Source: Burkholderia ubonensis (GTDB lineage Bacteria > Pseudomonadota > Gammaproteobacteria > Burkholderiales > Burkholderiaceae). From it: DNA of 64,000 nucleotides. Under the pieces are notes generated by a model. That model did not search any database. It worked only from the letters and a program-made list of their open reading frames with translations, and was not told where the DNA came from. Below are positions 45,013-54,245 of this stretch, piece by piece; within the stretch, counting starts at the first letter, position 1; every line of letters begins with the position of its first letter. Position numbers and translations under genes: made by a program. The stretch lies in the NCBI RefSeq assembly GCF_902833085.1, contig NZ_CADFEB010000002.1, positions 434,001 through 498,000 on the forward strand, in the 5' to 3' direction.

Positions 45013-46548
45013 TCAGTTCTCGACGAGCTTGTCGGCGAGCGACTTCACGCGCGCCACGTCCGCGTGCGTCGCACGCGCGAGGCGCGTGCCGTAGTCCGCA
45101 TCGGCCTTGTAGAAGTACGACAGCATCGCGTACTTGTTCGCATCGTTCGTCACGTGATTCAGGTCGCCCGACAGCGCGGTCACGAGATCCTGCCGGCTCT
45201 GCGCGGGCAGCGCGCGGTAGTACTCGCCCGCCTGCCGGAAGTTCAGCGTCTTGTGGATCGCGGCCTGCTGCGTCGCGCCCGACAGCGGCGTCGCGACGGA
45301 CTTGTAGCGCGGGTTCTGCGCGAGCTCGTTCAGCGTCGACGGCTCGTAGTTCACTTCACCCTTGCGGTCGCCGAAGTTCATCGCACCGTCCTGGTTGTTG
45401 TTCGTGACGGGGACGCGCGGACGGTTGACGGGCAACTGGTTGAAGTTCGCGCCGAGGCGATACATCTGCGTGTCCGCATACGAGAACATCCGGCCCTGCA
45501 GCATCCGGTCTTCCGACGGCTCGATGCCGGGCACCATCCGCGACGGCGCGAACGCCGATTCCTCGGTCGACTCGAAGTAGTTGTCCGGCACGCGGTTCAG
45601 CGTCAGCGTGCCGATCGTGCGTTCCGGGATGCCGGCCCAGACCTTCGTGTCGTCGAGCGGGTTGTAGTCGAACTTGTCGAGCTCGGACGGATTCAGCACC
45701 TGGATCGTGAGATCCCACTTCGGATACTGGCCGGCCTTCAGCGCGCCGTACAGGTCGTTCGTCATCAGGTTCCAGTCCGCGCCGATCGAGCCGGGAATGT
45801 CCTGCGGACGGAGCCCGTGCATGCCTTGCCGGCTCTTCCAGCGGAACTTCACGTAGGTCGTCTTGCCGTCGGCATTGACGAGCTTGAACGCGTGCACGCC
45901 GTAGCCGTCCATGTGCCGGTACGAGTCGGGCATGCCTTCGTCCGTATACAGCCGGGTCAGCATGCTGGTCGCCTCGGGCGCGTGCGCGAAGAAGTCGAAC
46001 GCGAGGTTCGGGTCCTGCACGCCGGTCACCGCGCTCGGCTTGTTCGCATGGACGAAGTCCGGGAACTTGATCGCGTCGCGGATGAAGAAGATCGGCAGGT
46101 TGATGCCGACGAGATCCCAGTTGCCCTGCTCGGTATAGAACTTCACCGCGAAGCCGCGCGGGTCGCGCGCCTGCTCGGGCGAGCCGCGATAGCCCATCAC
46201 GGTCGAGAAGCGCACGAACACGGGCGTCTTGGTGCCGGGCGTGAAGACCTTGGCCGTCGTCAGGTCGCTGAGGTCGGCGCTCGGCACGAATTCGCCGAAC
46301 GCGCCGGTGCCGCGCGCGTGCACGACGCGCTCGGGGATGCGCTCGCGATCGAAGCGCTGGAGTTTCTCGATGAGATGCGAGTCCTGCAGCAGCGTGGGGC
46401 CGTTCGGTCCGGCCGTCTGCGAGTTCTGGTTGTCGCCGACGGGCGCGCCGTTGTCGCGCGTGAGTTCGGCGGCGTGCGGAGAGGCGCTCAGCGCGACGCA
46501 GGTGGCGGCGATCACGCCTTGCAGAAGCCGGTTCGCGGTGTGTGACAT
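45013..46548 (-). CDS. katB: Periplasmic catalase (KatB)
   Basis: A 511-residue haem catalase converting hydrogen peroxide to water and oxygen. The ATG at 46548 begins a signal peptide (MSHTANRLLQGVIAATCVAL, cleavage after HAA), placing it in the periplasm. Catalytic-site sequences: RVVHARGTGAFGEF (distal His), FVRFSTVMGYRGSPEQARDP, and the proximal haem ligand segment RMFSYADTQMYRLGANF. It is the small-subunit clade. With ankB downstream it forms an operon like Pseudomonas katB-ankB. The 275-bp region to the divergent chemoreceptor gene should contain its promoter, where OxyR control would be expected; I did not find a clear site. Confidence 0.95.
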   Translation of the reverse strand: MSHTANRLLQGVIAATCVALSASPHAAELTRDNGAPVGDNQNSQTAGPNGPTLLQDSHLIEKLQRFDRERIPERVVHARGTGAFGEFVPSADLSDLTTAKVFTPGTKTPVFVRFSTVMGYRGSPEQARDPRGFAVKFYTEQGNWDLVGINLPIFFIRDAIKFPDFVHANKPSAVTGVQDPNLAFDFFAHAPEATSMLTRLYTDEGMPDSYRHMDGYGVHAFKLVNADGKTTYVKFRWKSRQGMHGLRPQDIPGSIGADWNLMTNDLYGALKAGQYPKWDLTIQVLNPSELDKFDYNPLDDTKVWAGIPERTIGTLTLNRVPDNYFESTEESAFAPSRMVPGIEPSEDRMLQGRMFSYADTQMYRLGANFNQLPVNRPRVPVTNNNQDGAMNFGDRKGEVNYEPSTLNELAQNPRYKSVATPLSGATQQAAIHKTLNFRQAGEYYRALPAQSRQDLVTALSGDLNHVTNDANKYAMLSYFYKADADYGTRLARATHADVARVKSLADKLVEN

Positions 46549-46823
46549 GTCGTTGATGTTCCTTGACTGAGGTGGGTTGCGAAGCAACGCCGCCAATGTA
46601 AAAGGTTCGTCAGACGATTCGCCAATTGAATCTCGTTAAGGACGCGATAGGCAAAAGTCGCAATCGGGCAGAACGGCGTCGCATCCGCAATGCAGACACG
46701 CGACCGGGCGACCGATAGCCCTGTTGACGGCGTGCCGCGGCACGACCGGTCATCGAGTCTGTTCCGATTCCTCTTGAGACGCTTCGCGTGCGCCGATGCC
46801 GCGCGCGAGCCTGATTGGCGAAC

Positions 46824-48392
46824 ATGTTCAGAAACGTCACGATTCGCGGCGGACTCGCCGCCACCATTGCCGGCTGCACGTTCCTGCTGATGTCGGTCAT
46901 TGCGGCAGCCGTGCTGGCGCTCGTCACCAGCAACGCGGCGATCGACGCGATGTACCGCGACGACACGGCCGCCGTCGTGCACCTGAAGACGAGCTCCGAG
47001 CGCTTGCTGATGTTCCGGGTGGGCATGGCCGACGTCGAGCAGCTGATCAGCGCGGGCAAGCCGGCCGCCGCCGAGATCAAGCGGCTCCACGCGCTGCTCG
47101 ACGCGAGCAACCGCGAGCTGGCGGCATACCGGTCGCTTCACGAGCCGGACGCGCCGGAGCGCAAGCTGCTCGATGCGCTGGCCGGCAAGCGCGACCGGCT
47201 GTTGTCGCAGGCGTTCGCGAAAGGCCTCAGGCAGCTCGACGACGAGAACCTCGTCGATTTCCTGAGCACCCAGCGCGAGATGCCGGCCGCGTGGTTCGAC
47301 GAGTATCAGCAGGCCCTCACCGCGCTGGAGGAATTCCAGGTGCAGCGCCAGCGCGCGCGTTTCGAGCACGCGGCCGTGCGCTTTCGCATGACGCTATGGG
47401 CGTTCGGCGCGGCCGGGCTGATCGCGCTGGTCGCGGGCATCTTCGCCCATCGCGCGTTGACGCGGGCGATCGTGACGCCGATCGATTCCGCGGTCGAGTC
47501 GTTCGCGAAGATCGCGGCGGGCGATCTCACCGGGCGCGCCGCGGCCGGACGCGGCAACGAGATGGATCGCCTGCTCGATGCGCTGAACGAGATGCGGCAG
47601 GGACTCGTGGCGGTGGTGCGCCAGGTCCGGACCGGGACCGACGCGATCAGGCTGGATGCGCGCGCGATCGCGCACGGCAACCGCGACCTGTCGATGCGTG
47701 CCGGCGATCAGGCCGAATCGTTGCAGCAGGCCGCCGCGAGCATCGAGCAGCTGACGGCAACCGTGCGCCAGAACGCGGACAACGCGCACGATGCGAGCAC
47801 GCTGGCGACGCGCGCGTCGGACATCGCAACGCGCGGCGGCGACGTCGTGCGTCAGGTCATCCGGACGATGGACGCGATCGCCGACAGCTCGACGCGCGTC
47901 GTCGGCATCGTCGGCGTGATCGAGAGCATCGCGTTCCAGACCAACATCCTGGCGCTGAATGCGGCGGTGGAATCCGCCCGCGCGGGCGAGCAGGGCAGAG
48001 GCTTCGCGGTGGTCGCGAGCGAGGTGCGGCTGCTCGCGCAGCGCTCGGCCGCCGCGGCGAAGGAAATCAAGGAGCTGATCGCCGCGTCGACCCGCAACGT
48101 CCACGACGGAAGCGAACTGGTCGTGCGCGCCGGCACGACGATGGACGAGATCCTGAAAGCGGTGGGCAGCGTGAACGCGATCATGGCCGACATCAGTCTC
48201 GCGTCGCGCGAGCAGACGACCGGCATCGAACTGGTGAACGCGAGCGTCACGCAGATGGAGGCGGCGACCCAGCACAATGCCGCGCTCGTCGAGTCGGCGT
48301 CGACGGCGGCCGCGTCGCTCGAAACGCAAAGCGAGCGCCTGTACGCGGCCGTGTCGCTGTTCCGCGTCGAAGATGCCGTGCCCGCCGGCTGA
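46824..48392 (+). CDS. Methyl-accepting chemotaxis protein
   Basis: A 522-residue chemoreceptor: membrane helix at about residues 10-33, a periplasmic helical sensor of about 150 residues, a second helix near 190-210, HAMP (TPIDSAVESFAKIAAGDLTG), and the cytoplasmic hairpin with [20 protein letters not shown] and [20 protein letters not shown]. It ends soon after the hairpin with no CheR-binding pentapeptide, unlike the receptor at 22939-24660. I start at ATG 46824; a TTG three codons earlier is also open, and neither has a strong ribosome site. It is divergent from katB, but a functional link is not shown. Confidence 0.92.
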   Translation: MFRNVTIRGGLAATIAGCTFLLMSVIAAAVLALVTSNAAIDAMYRDDTAAVVHLKTSSERLLMFRVGMADVEQLISAGKPAAAEIKRLHALLDASNRELAAYRSLHEPDAPERKLLDALAGKRDRLLSQAFAKGLRQLDDENLVDFLSTQREMPAAWFDEYQQALTALEEFQVQRQRARFEHAAVRFRMTLWAFGAAGLIALVAGIFAHRALTRAIVTPIDSAVESFAKIAAGDLTGRAAAGRGNEMDRLLDALNEMRQGLVAVVRQVRTGTDAIRLDARAIAHGNRDLSMRAGDQAESLQQAAASIEQLTATVRQNADNAHDASTLATRASDIATRGGDVVRQVIRTMDAIADSSTRVVGIVGVIESIAFQTNILALNAAVESARAGEQGRGFAVVASEVRLLAQRSAAAAKEIKELIAASTRNVHDGSELVVRAGTTMDEILKAVGSVNAIMADISLASREQTTGIELVNASVTQMEAATQHNAALVESASTAAASLETQSERLYAAVSLFRVEDAVPAG

Positions 48393-48458
48393 CGGCGATC
48401 GTCGTTGACGAATGGGCCACGCTGATCGACTCGATGCGTACCGGCGCGCGCTCACGCG

Positions 48459-49376
48459 CTATTTCGACGCCCGCCTCGCCGGCGTCCGGAACTGATCGGC
48501 CAGCTCGCGCCGGAACACGTCGAGCACCTCGTTGTCGTCGGCATTCTTCGACGTCGCGAGCTGAAACTCGATCGCGTAGCTCATCCTGTTCGCGAGGAGC
48601 CTGCGCATCTTCCCGGCCGACTCCCACGGCGCCGCGATATGGTCGGGAAGAAAGCCGAGGTGCGCGCCGGACAGCACGAACACGACGTCGGCGTCGACGT
48701 TCTCGGAGAACGCGGTGGGCGGCCGGCCGCGCAGCCGCGAGGCCGGCGTGGTCATCCGGTACAGGCGCGCGACCGTGCTCGCCTGCGCGATGTCGTCGAC
48801 GCTGACCGTCGGCTTCGTGAAGAGCGGATGCGCGGCGCCGCAGAACAGCGCCTGCTGCTCGACGAACAGCGGCGCGTAGTTCAGCCCGGCGTGGCGCCCC
48901 GAGAAATAGCCGATCGCGAGCTGGACCTCGTCCTTGACCAGCTTGCCTTCGAGCTCGTCGGGCGGCAGCGCGGCCATTTCGATCAGCACGTCGGGCGCGC
49001 GCTCGCGGAAGCGGCCGACGGCCCGCGCGATCGATTCGACGACGTCCGGCGCGAGCCGCTCGGACATTCCGATGCGCAGTTCGCCGAGCAGCGTGTCGGA
49101 CACCTCCTGCGTGTCGCGCGTGAAGGTGTCGAGCGCCTGCAGCAGCCGGCGCGTCGACTGCAGCACGCGCTCGCCCTTGGGCGTCAGCCGGAACCCGCTC
49201 TTGCCCCGTTCGCACAGCCGAAACCCGACGCGCGTCTCGAGCTTCGCCATCTGCGTGCTGATCGTGGACTGCGCCATGCCGAGCCGGCCTTGCGCCGCGC
49301 TGAACCCGCCGCTCTCGACGATCGTCACGAACAGCCTGAGCAACTGCAGGTCCATGTCTCTCAATTGGGTGAGCAT
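48459..49376 (-). CDS. LysR family transcriptional regulator, divergent from the ureohydrolase gene
   Basis: A 305-residue LTTR with winged helix MDLQLLRLFVTIVESGGFSA and QGRLGMAQSTISTQMAKLET. The effector domain (LGELRIGMSERLAPDVVESI) follows. An in-frame ATG at 49355 (MDLQLL) is also possible. It faces the ureohydrolase gene across about 130 bp, and probably regulates it and perhaps the permease and porin further on, in response to a guanidino or related compound. Confidence 0.93.
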   Translation of the reverse strand: MLTQLRDMDLQLLRLFVTIVESGGFSAAQGRLGMAQSTISTQMAKLETRVGFRLCERGKSGFRLTPKGERVLQSTRRLLQALDTFTRDTQEVSDTLLGELRIGMSERLAPDVVESIARAVGRFRERAPDVLIEMAALPPDELEGKLVKDEVQLAIGYFSGRHAGLNYAPLFVEQQALFCGAAHPLFTKPTVSVDDIAQASTVARLYRMTTPASRLRGRPPTAFSENVDADVVFVLSGAHLGFLPDHIAAPWESAGKMRRLLANRMSYAIEFQLATSKNADDNEVLDVFRRELADQFRTPARRASK

Positions 49377-49505
49377 GGTGATACATCGCGATTCGTTAAA
49401 GTCAACTTATGATAGTTCATGTTTTTCGTTGGATGGCGGCGCTGCAGAATCCGGGTTCACGTCGCACGCGCGACCCGCCTCCGTCTGATGAAAGGAACCC
49501 GCCCG

Positions 49506-50465
49506 ATGAGCAGCAGCGATCTCGCCTTTACCCGTTCGAGCCTGTACGGCACCCAGGTCGAAGCCAATTTCGCCGGCGCGACGAGCTTCATGCGCCGCCG
49601 CTACAGCCGCGATCTCGCGGGCGTCGACCTGGTCTTCACCGGCGTGCCGTTCGATGCGGCCGTCACGCACCGGCCCGGCACGCGCTTCGGCCCGCGCGGG
49701 CTGCGCGTCGCGTCGACGGGAATCGCGTGGGAGCGTCCGTGGCCGTGGGAGTTCGACCCGTTCGACGTGCTGGCGGCGGTCGACTACGGCGACTGCGCAT
49801 TCGACGCCGGGCGGCCCGAATCGGTGCCGGACGCGATCGAGCGGCACGCGGACGAGATCCTGAAGCACGGCTGCGCGATGCTCACGCTCGGCGGCGACCA
49901 CTTCATCACCTATCCGCTGCTGAAGGCGCATGCGAAGCGCCACGGGCCGCTGTCGCTCGTGCATTTCGACGCGCATACCGACACCTGGCCCGATCCGGAC
50001 GGGAAGCGGATCGATCACGGGACGATGTTCTTCCACGCGGCCAACGAGGGGCTGGTGGTGCCGGGGCGATCGGTGCAGGTCGGCATCCGGACGACCAACG
50101 ACGAGCCGATGGGGTTCGACATCGTGGACGCGCGGCAGGTGCATCGCGCGACGCCCGAGGCGGTTGCCGCGCGCATTCGCGAACGCGTCGGCGATCATCC
50201 GGTCTACCTGACGTTCGACATCGACTGCCTCGATCCGGCCTTTGCGCCGGGCACGGGAACGCCGGTGTCGGGCGGCCTGTCGAGCCATCAGGCGCTCGAG
50301 ATCCTGCGTCACCTGCGCGGCATCAACCTGGTCGGCATGGACGTGGTCGAAGTGTCGCCGCCGTACGATCACGCCGAGATCACGTCGCTCGCGGGGGCGA
50401 CGATCGCGATGGAGATGGTGTGCCTCTATGCGTGGCGGCATCGGCAGGCGCGACCGCAAGGTTGA
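49506..50465 (+). CDS. speB: Ureohydrolase, agmatinase/guanidinobutyrase family
   Basis: A 319-residue binuclear-manganese enzyme that releases urea from a guanidino compound. Metal-binding motifs are intact: GGDHFITYP, FDAHTDTWPD and FDIDCLDPAFAPGTG; the N-terminal GVPFDAAVTHRPGTRFGPRG is the agmatinase signature. AAGGAA precedes the ATG at 49506. The context (LysR regulator, NCS1 permease, porin) resembles the guanidinobutyrase loci of pseudomonads more than a polyamine biosynthesis locus, so 4-guanidinobutyrate is as likely a substrate as agmatine; formimidoylglutamase (HutG) is a less likely alternative. Confidence 0.88.
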   Translation: MSSSDLAFTRSSLYGTQVEANFAGATSFMRRRYSRDLAGVDLVFTGVPFDAAVTHRPGTRFGPRGLRVASTGIAWERPWPWEFDPFDVLAAVDYGDCAFDAGRPESVPDAIERHADEILKHGCAMLTLGGDHFITYPLLKAHAKRHGPLSLVHFDAHTDTWPDPDGKRIDHGTMFFHAANEGLVVPGRSVQVGIRTTNDEPMGFDIVDARQVHRATPEAVAARIRERVGDHPVYLTFDIDCLDPAFAPGTGTPVSGGLSSHQALEILRHLRGINLVGMDVVEVSPPYDHAEITSLAGATIAMEMVCLYAWRHRQARPQG

Positions 50466-50610
50466 GGGCCGAGGCAATCCGGACAGGCGGCCCGGGATGT
50501 CCCGGGCCGCGCTTCCCGAAGCATGCCGCGTATGACGAAAGACGGGGCGCGACGGCCGGCGCGCGGCGTCCTAAGATGAAGGCATTCCCGTTCCGCGACA
50601 GGCCCCTTCC

Positions 50611-51273
50611 GTGTGCACCAACTACCGCGCGCCGGACGAAGATCCGGGCATCAGCGAACTGAAGCTCGGCATCGGCGACCTGTTTCGCCGAGATCCGTGG
50701 GAGCCCGACGTGTATCCGGACTACGCGGCGCCGATCGTGTGCGCCGACGGCGACGGCGTCGCGGCCATGAAGGCGGTGTTCGGCTTCTGGCCGAAGTGCA
50801 TGCAGCCGGAGCGCGTCGACGACGGCGGCCGCAAGCAGAAGAAGCTCGACACGATGAACGCGCGCGCCGAGACGGTCGGGACGTCGCGGCTGTACGGCAA
50901 GGCATGGCGCGACGGCCAGCGCTGCCTGATCCCGGCGCGCTGGGTCTGCGAGCCGTGCTATGAAACGGGCCGCAACGTCTGGCACCGGATCGGCCTCGCC
51001 GGCTGGCACGCGTACTGTGTCGCCGGCATCTGGCGGCGCTATGCGCGCGACGACGGCCAGCCGGTGATCGGCATGGCGATGCTGACGGTCAACGCCGACG
51101 CTCACCCGGTGTTCGCGCGGATGCACCGGCCCGGCGACGAGAAGCGGGGCGTCGTGATCCTGCGCGGCGGCGACTACGACGAATGGCTGCACACGACGAA
51201 CGCCGACGCCGCGCGCCTGATGCTGCAACTGCTGCCGGCCGGCGAGATGGCGGCGGAGCCGAATCCGAAATAG
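50611..51273 (+). CDS. SRAP-domain protein (YedK/HMCES family, abasic-site DNA crosslinker)
   Basis: A 220-residue SOS-response-associated peptidase-like protein that shields abasic sites in single-stranded DNA by a thiazolidine link. The catalytic cysteine must be residue 2 after Met removal: GTG at 50611 is followed directly by TGC, which fixes the start. Other active-site elements are NARAET near residue 83 (Asn and Glu) and ARMHRPGDEKRG near 170 (His). It is unusual in Burkholderia annotation only in lying inside a catabolic region; no LexA site was recognised upstream. Confidence 0.9.
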   Translation: MCTNYRAPDEDPGISELKLGIGDLFRRDPWEPDVYPDYAAPIVCADGDGVAAMKAVFGFWPKCMQPERVDDGGRKQKKLDTMNARAETVGTSRLYGKAWRDGQRCLIPARWVCEPCYETGRNVWHRIGLAGWHAYCVAGIWRRYARDDGQPVIGMAMLTVNADAHPVFARMHRPGDEKRGVVILRGGDYDEWLHTTNADAARLMLQLLPAGEMAAEPNPK

Positions 51274-51343
51274 CGGCGGCGTTCCGACGACCGGTCGGAC
51301 AAATTCGATATTTGGCCGATCTCGGGTAATTCCGGATTTCCCA

Positions 51344-51360
51344 CAAGTTGTATATACAAG
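51344..51360. promoter_or_regulatory. GntR/HutC-type operator upstream of the NCS1 permease
   Basis: CAAGTTGTATATACAAG contains the perfect 12-bp palindrome TTGTATATACAA at 51348-51359. It lies 190 bp upstream of the permease GTG start and closely resembles the operator at 2639-2656 before the ProY/HutT-like permease. Apart from it the 276-bp intergenic region shows no gene. Confidence 0.55.
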
Positions 51361-51549
51361 ATGATCCGCAGGCAATGTCGGCACGCGTGCGTGTCGACGC
51401 GCCAGCGTGCTGACCGTGCGTGCGTGGCGCAGGCCGGCGATCCACGGCGTTCGACCAAGTGCCGCCTCGACGAGCCGTTAAGGGCGGCTCGGCAGGTGCG
51501 TTGTATCGATGGATGTGTTTGTAATCCTGAGCAATTTGGAGATAACTCC

Positions 51550-52983
51550 GTGTCAATCAATTCCAGCGGGAAAGCCGGCGGCAGCCTGATCGAAGTCCGT
51601 TCGATCGATTTCATCCCCGACGCCGAGCGCCACGGCGGGCTGCTCAGCCAGTTCACGCTCTGGCTGTCCGCCAACATGCAGATCACGGCGATCGTGACGG
51701 GCGCACTGGCGGTCGTGCTCGGCGGCGACGTGTTCTGGTCCCTGGTCGCGCTGCTGCTCGGGCAGCTGATCGGCGGCGCGGTGATGGCGCTGCACGGCGC
51801 GCAGGGGCCGCAGCTCGGCCTGCCGCAGATGATCTCGAGCCGCGTGCAGTTCGGCGTGTATGGCGCGATGATCCCGATCGTGCTCGTGTGCCTGATGTAC
51901 GTCGGCTTTTCCGCGAGCGGCTCGGTGCTGGCGGGGCAGGCGGTCGCGCAGCTGCTGCACGTCGACGACGCGACCGGCATCCTGCTGTTCGCCGCCGTGA
52001 TCGTCTGCCTGACCGTGTGCGGCTATCGGGCGATCCACTTCGTCGGCCGCATCGCGAGCGTGGTCGGCATCGTCGCGTTCGTGTACATGTTCGCGCAGCT
52101 GTTCGCGAATCACGACATCGGCGCGCTGCTCGCGAACCGGCATTTCTCGCTCGCGAGCTTCCTGCTGTCGATGTCGTTGTCCGCGTCGTGGCAGATCGCG
52201 TTCGGGCCGTACGTCGCCGACTATTCGCGCTATTTGCCGCGCTCGACGTCGTCGGTGCGCACGTTCCTCGCGGTGGGCCTCGGGTCGGTGCTCGGCGCGC
52301 AGGCGGCGATGGTGTTCGGCGTGTTCGCCGCGGCGCTGGCCGGCAGCCGGTTCGCGCATCACGAGGTCGCCTATATCGTCGGGCTCGGCTCGACGGGCGC
52401 CGTCGCGGCGCTGCTGTACCTCAGCATCGCGTTCGGCAAGGTGACCGTGACGGCGCTCAACGCGTACGGCAGCTTCATGTCGATGGCGACGATCGTCAGC
52501 GGCTTTCGCGGCAAGGGCGCGGTGTCGTCGAAGAGCCGCCTCGTGTACATCTTCGGGATGATCTGCGTGTCGACGCTGCTCGCGCTGGCCGGCCGCCACT
52601 CGTTCCTGAAGGAATTCACCGCGTTCATCCTGTTCCTGCTCGCGTTCTTCACGCCGTGGAGCGCGATCAACCTCGTCGACTACTACTGCTTCACGAAGTC
52701 GCGCTACGACGTGCCCGCGCTGTCCAATCCGGACGGCCGCTACGGGCGCTGGAACGTGATGGCGATCACGATCTACGTGGTCGGCGTGCTCGTGCAGCTG
52801 CCGTTCATGTCGACGCACATCTACACGGGTCCGCTGGTCGATGCGCTGGGCGGCACCGACATCTCGTGGATCCTCGGGCTGCTCGTGCCCGCCGTGCTGT
52901 ATTACATCGGCGCGCGCGCGTCGCGCCGCCAGATTCCCGAACGGCTGATCCTCCCGCTCGAACGCGGCGAGATCCAGCACTGA
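51550..52983 (+). CDS. NCS1 family nucleobase/cation symporter (purine-cytosine permease type)
   Basis: A 477-residue inner-membrane symporter with about 12 helices. The signature DAERHGGLLSQFTLWLSANM is the NCS1 helix 1 motif, and ASWQIAFGPYVADYSRYLP is the ligand-site region near residue 215. I assign a GTG start at 51550 with GGAG eight bases ahead; the upstream frame is not conserved. Substrates of the family include cytosine, allantoin, hydantoins and other nitrogen compounds; a GntR/HutC-type operator and the neighbouring ureohydrolase suggest a nitrogen-rich catabolite. Followed by a porin gene. Confidence 0.9.
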   Translation: MSINSSGKAGGSLIEVRSIDFIPDAERHGGLLSQFTLWLSANMQITAIVTGALAVVLGGDVFWSLVALLLGQLIGGAVMALHGAQGPQLGLPQMISSRVQFGVYGAMIPIVLVCLMYVGFSASGSVLAGQAVAQLLHVDDATGILLFAAVIVCLTVCGYRAIHFVGRIASVVGIVAFVYMFAQLFANHDIGALLANRHFSLASFLLSMSLSASWQIAFGPYVADYSRYLPRSTSSVRTFLAVGLGSVLGAQAAMVFGVFAAALAGSRFAHHEVAYIVGLGSTGAVAALLYLSIAFGKVTVTALNAYGSFMSMATIVSGFRGKGAVSSKSRLVYIFGMICVSTLLALAGRHSFLKEFTAFILFLLAFFTPWSAINLVDYYCFTKSRYDVPALSNPDGRYGRWNVMAITIYVVGVLVQLPFMSTHIYTGPLVDALGGTDISWILGLLVPAVLYYIGARASRRQIPERLILPLERGEIQH

Positions 52984-53141
52984 CGAGCGGGCGTTCGGTT
53001 CCGGCCGGACACCCTCATTCCCCGATCCGGCCGCGCCGCGCGATGCGGCACTCCGCCGGCCGGATCTCCCAGCTCATTCGATGATGGCACGGTGCGCCGA
53101 TCGCGTTCCGCGTCGGCGTGCGTTCCGTCGAAATGGATAGC

Positions 53142-54212
53142 ATGACTAAATTGATGAAACATCGCGCGGCCTCGCTGCGCCTGCCGCCGGCGCGCACCGG
53201 CCTCCATGCCGCGTGCGCGGCCGCCACCTTCGCATGCTCGGGCGCGGCGCTGGCCGGCGACGGCGTCACGCTGTACGGCGTGATCGACGAGTTCGCGCAA
53301 TACGTGAACACCGGCAACGGCTATACGGCGGCGATCGGCTCGGGCGGCCAGTGGGGCAGCCGGTTCGGCGTGAAGGGCGCCGAGGACATCGGCGGCGGGC
53401 AGAAGATCGAGTTCGATCTGGAAAACGGCTTCAATCCGAATAACGGCACGCTCGCGGATTCGAGCCGCATGTTCAACCGGCAGGCATGGGTCGGCGTCGC
53501 GGGGCAATGGGGCAAGCTGCGCGCGGGCCGCCAGAATTCGCCGCTCTTCAACGACCAGGGCGGCCAGGACGCGTTCGGCGGCGTGACCCAGGCGTCCGGC
53601 ATGGACAACCTGACGGTCTTCGCGTTCCGCACGAGCAATACCGTGTCGTACCGGAGCCCGGAGATCGCCGGCTTTCAGGCGGGCGTGTATGTCGGCTTCG
53701 GCGACGCGGGCGGCGTGCGCTCGGCCGGATCGAGCCGGCAGTTCGACGTGACCTACGAGCACGGGGCGTTCGCGGCGTTCGTCGCGGGCCAATGGCTCAG
53801 GAGCGCCACGGCGGCGACCACGGATCGCACGATCATGGCCGGCGCGTCGTACGCGATCGGCAAGGCGACCGTCTACGGCGGGTTCTCGGCGGTGAAGTGG
53901 GACGACATCGGCATCGATTCGCGCGTCTACGGGCTGTCGGTCAAATATCAGCTGAATCCGGCGAACTACCTTGCGCTCGGCTATGCGTACCTGCACGACC
54001 AGTCGTCGCAAGGGAGCAACGCGGACCAGGTCGGCCTGATGTACGAGTACGACCTGTCGAAGCGCACCAGTTTCTACGGCGCGCTGTCGTACCTGCGCAA
54101 CCGCAACCAGGCAGGCTACACGCTCGCCGGCGCGGCGAACCCTGGCTTGCCGCTCGCGTATCCGGGCGCGAACGCGCGCGGCGTGCAGCTCGGCATCGTG
54201 CATCGGTTTTGA
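53142..54212 (+). CDS. Outer-membrane porin (beta-proteobacterial OmpC-like)
   Basis: A 356-residue trimeric 16-stranded porin. After a signal peptide ending ALA, the mature protein begins GDGVTLYGVIDEFAQYVNTG, the standard start of Burkholderia porins, and holds SRFGVKGAEDIGGGQKIEFD and NRQAWVGVAGQWGKLRAGRQ; it ends in Phe (GIVHRF), required for outer-membrane insertion. The exact start is uncertain (GTG 53118, ATG 53133, 53142 or 53154); I chose 53142 for a normal signal length. It probably admits the substrate of the NCS1 permease 160 bp upstream. Confidence 0.88.
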   Translation: MTKLMKHRAASLRLPPARTGLHAACAAATFACSGAALAGDGVTLYGVIDEFAQYVNTGNGYTAAIGSGGQWGSRFGVKGAEDIGGGQKIEFDLENGFNPNNGTLADSSRMFNRQAWVGVAGQWGKLRAGRQNSPLFNDQGGQDAFGGVTQASGMDNLTVFAFRTSNTVSYRSPEIAGFQAGVYVGFGDAGGVRSAGSSRQFDVTYEHGAFAAFVAGQWLRSATAATTDRTIMAGASYAIGKATVYGGFSAVKWDDIGIDSRVYGLSVKYQLNPANYLALGYAYLHDQSSQGSNADQVGLMYEYDLSKRTSFYGALSYLRNRNQAGYTLAGAANPGLPLAYPGANARGVQLGIVHRF

Positions 54213-54245
54213 GCGCAACCCGCGTCGCGCGCTTGCGGCAGCCGG

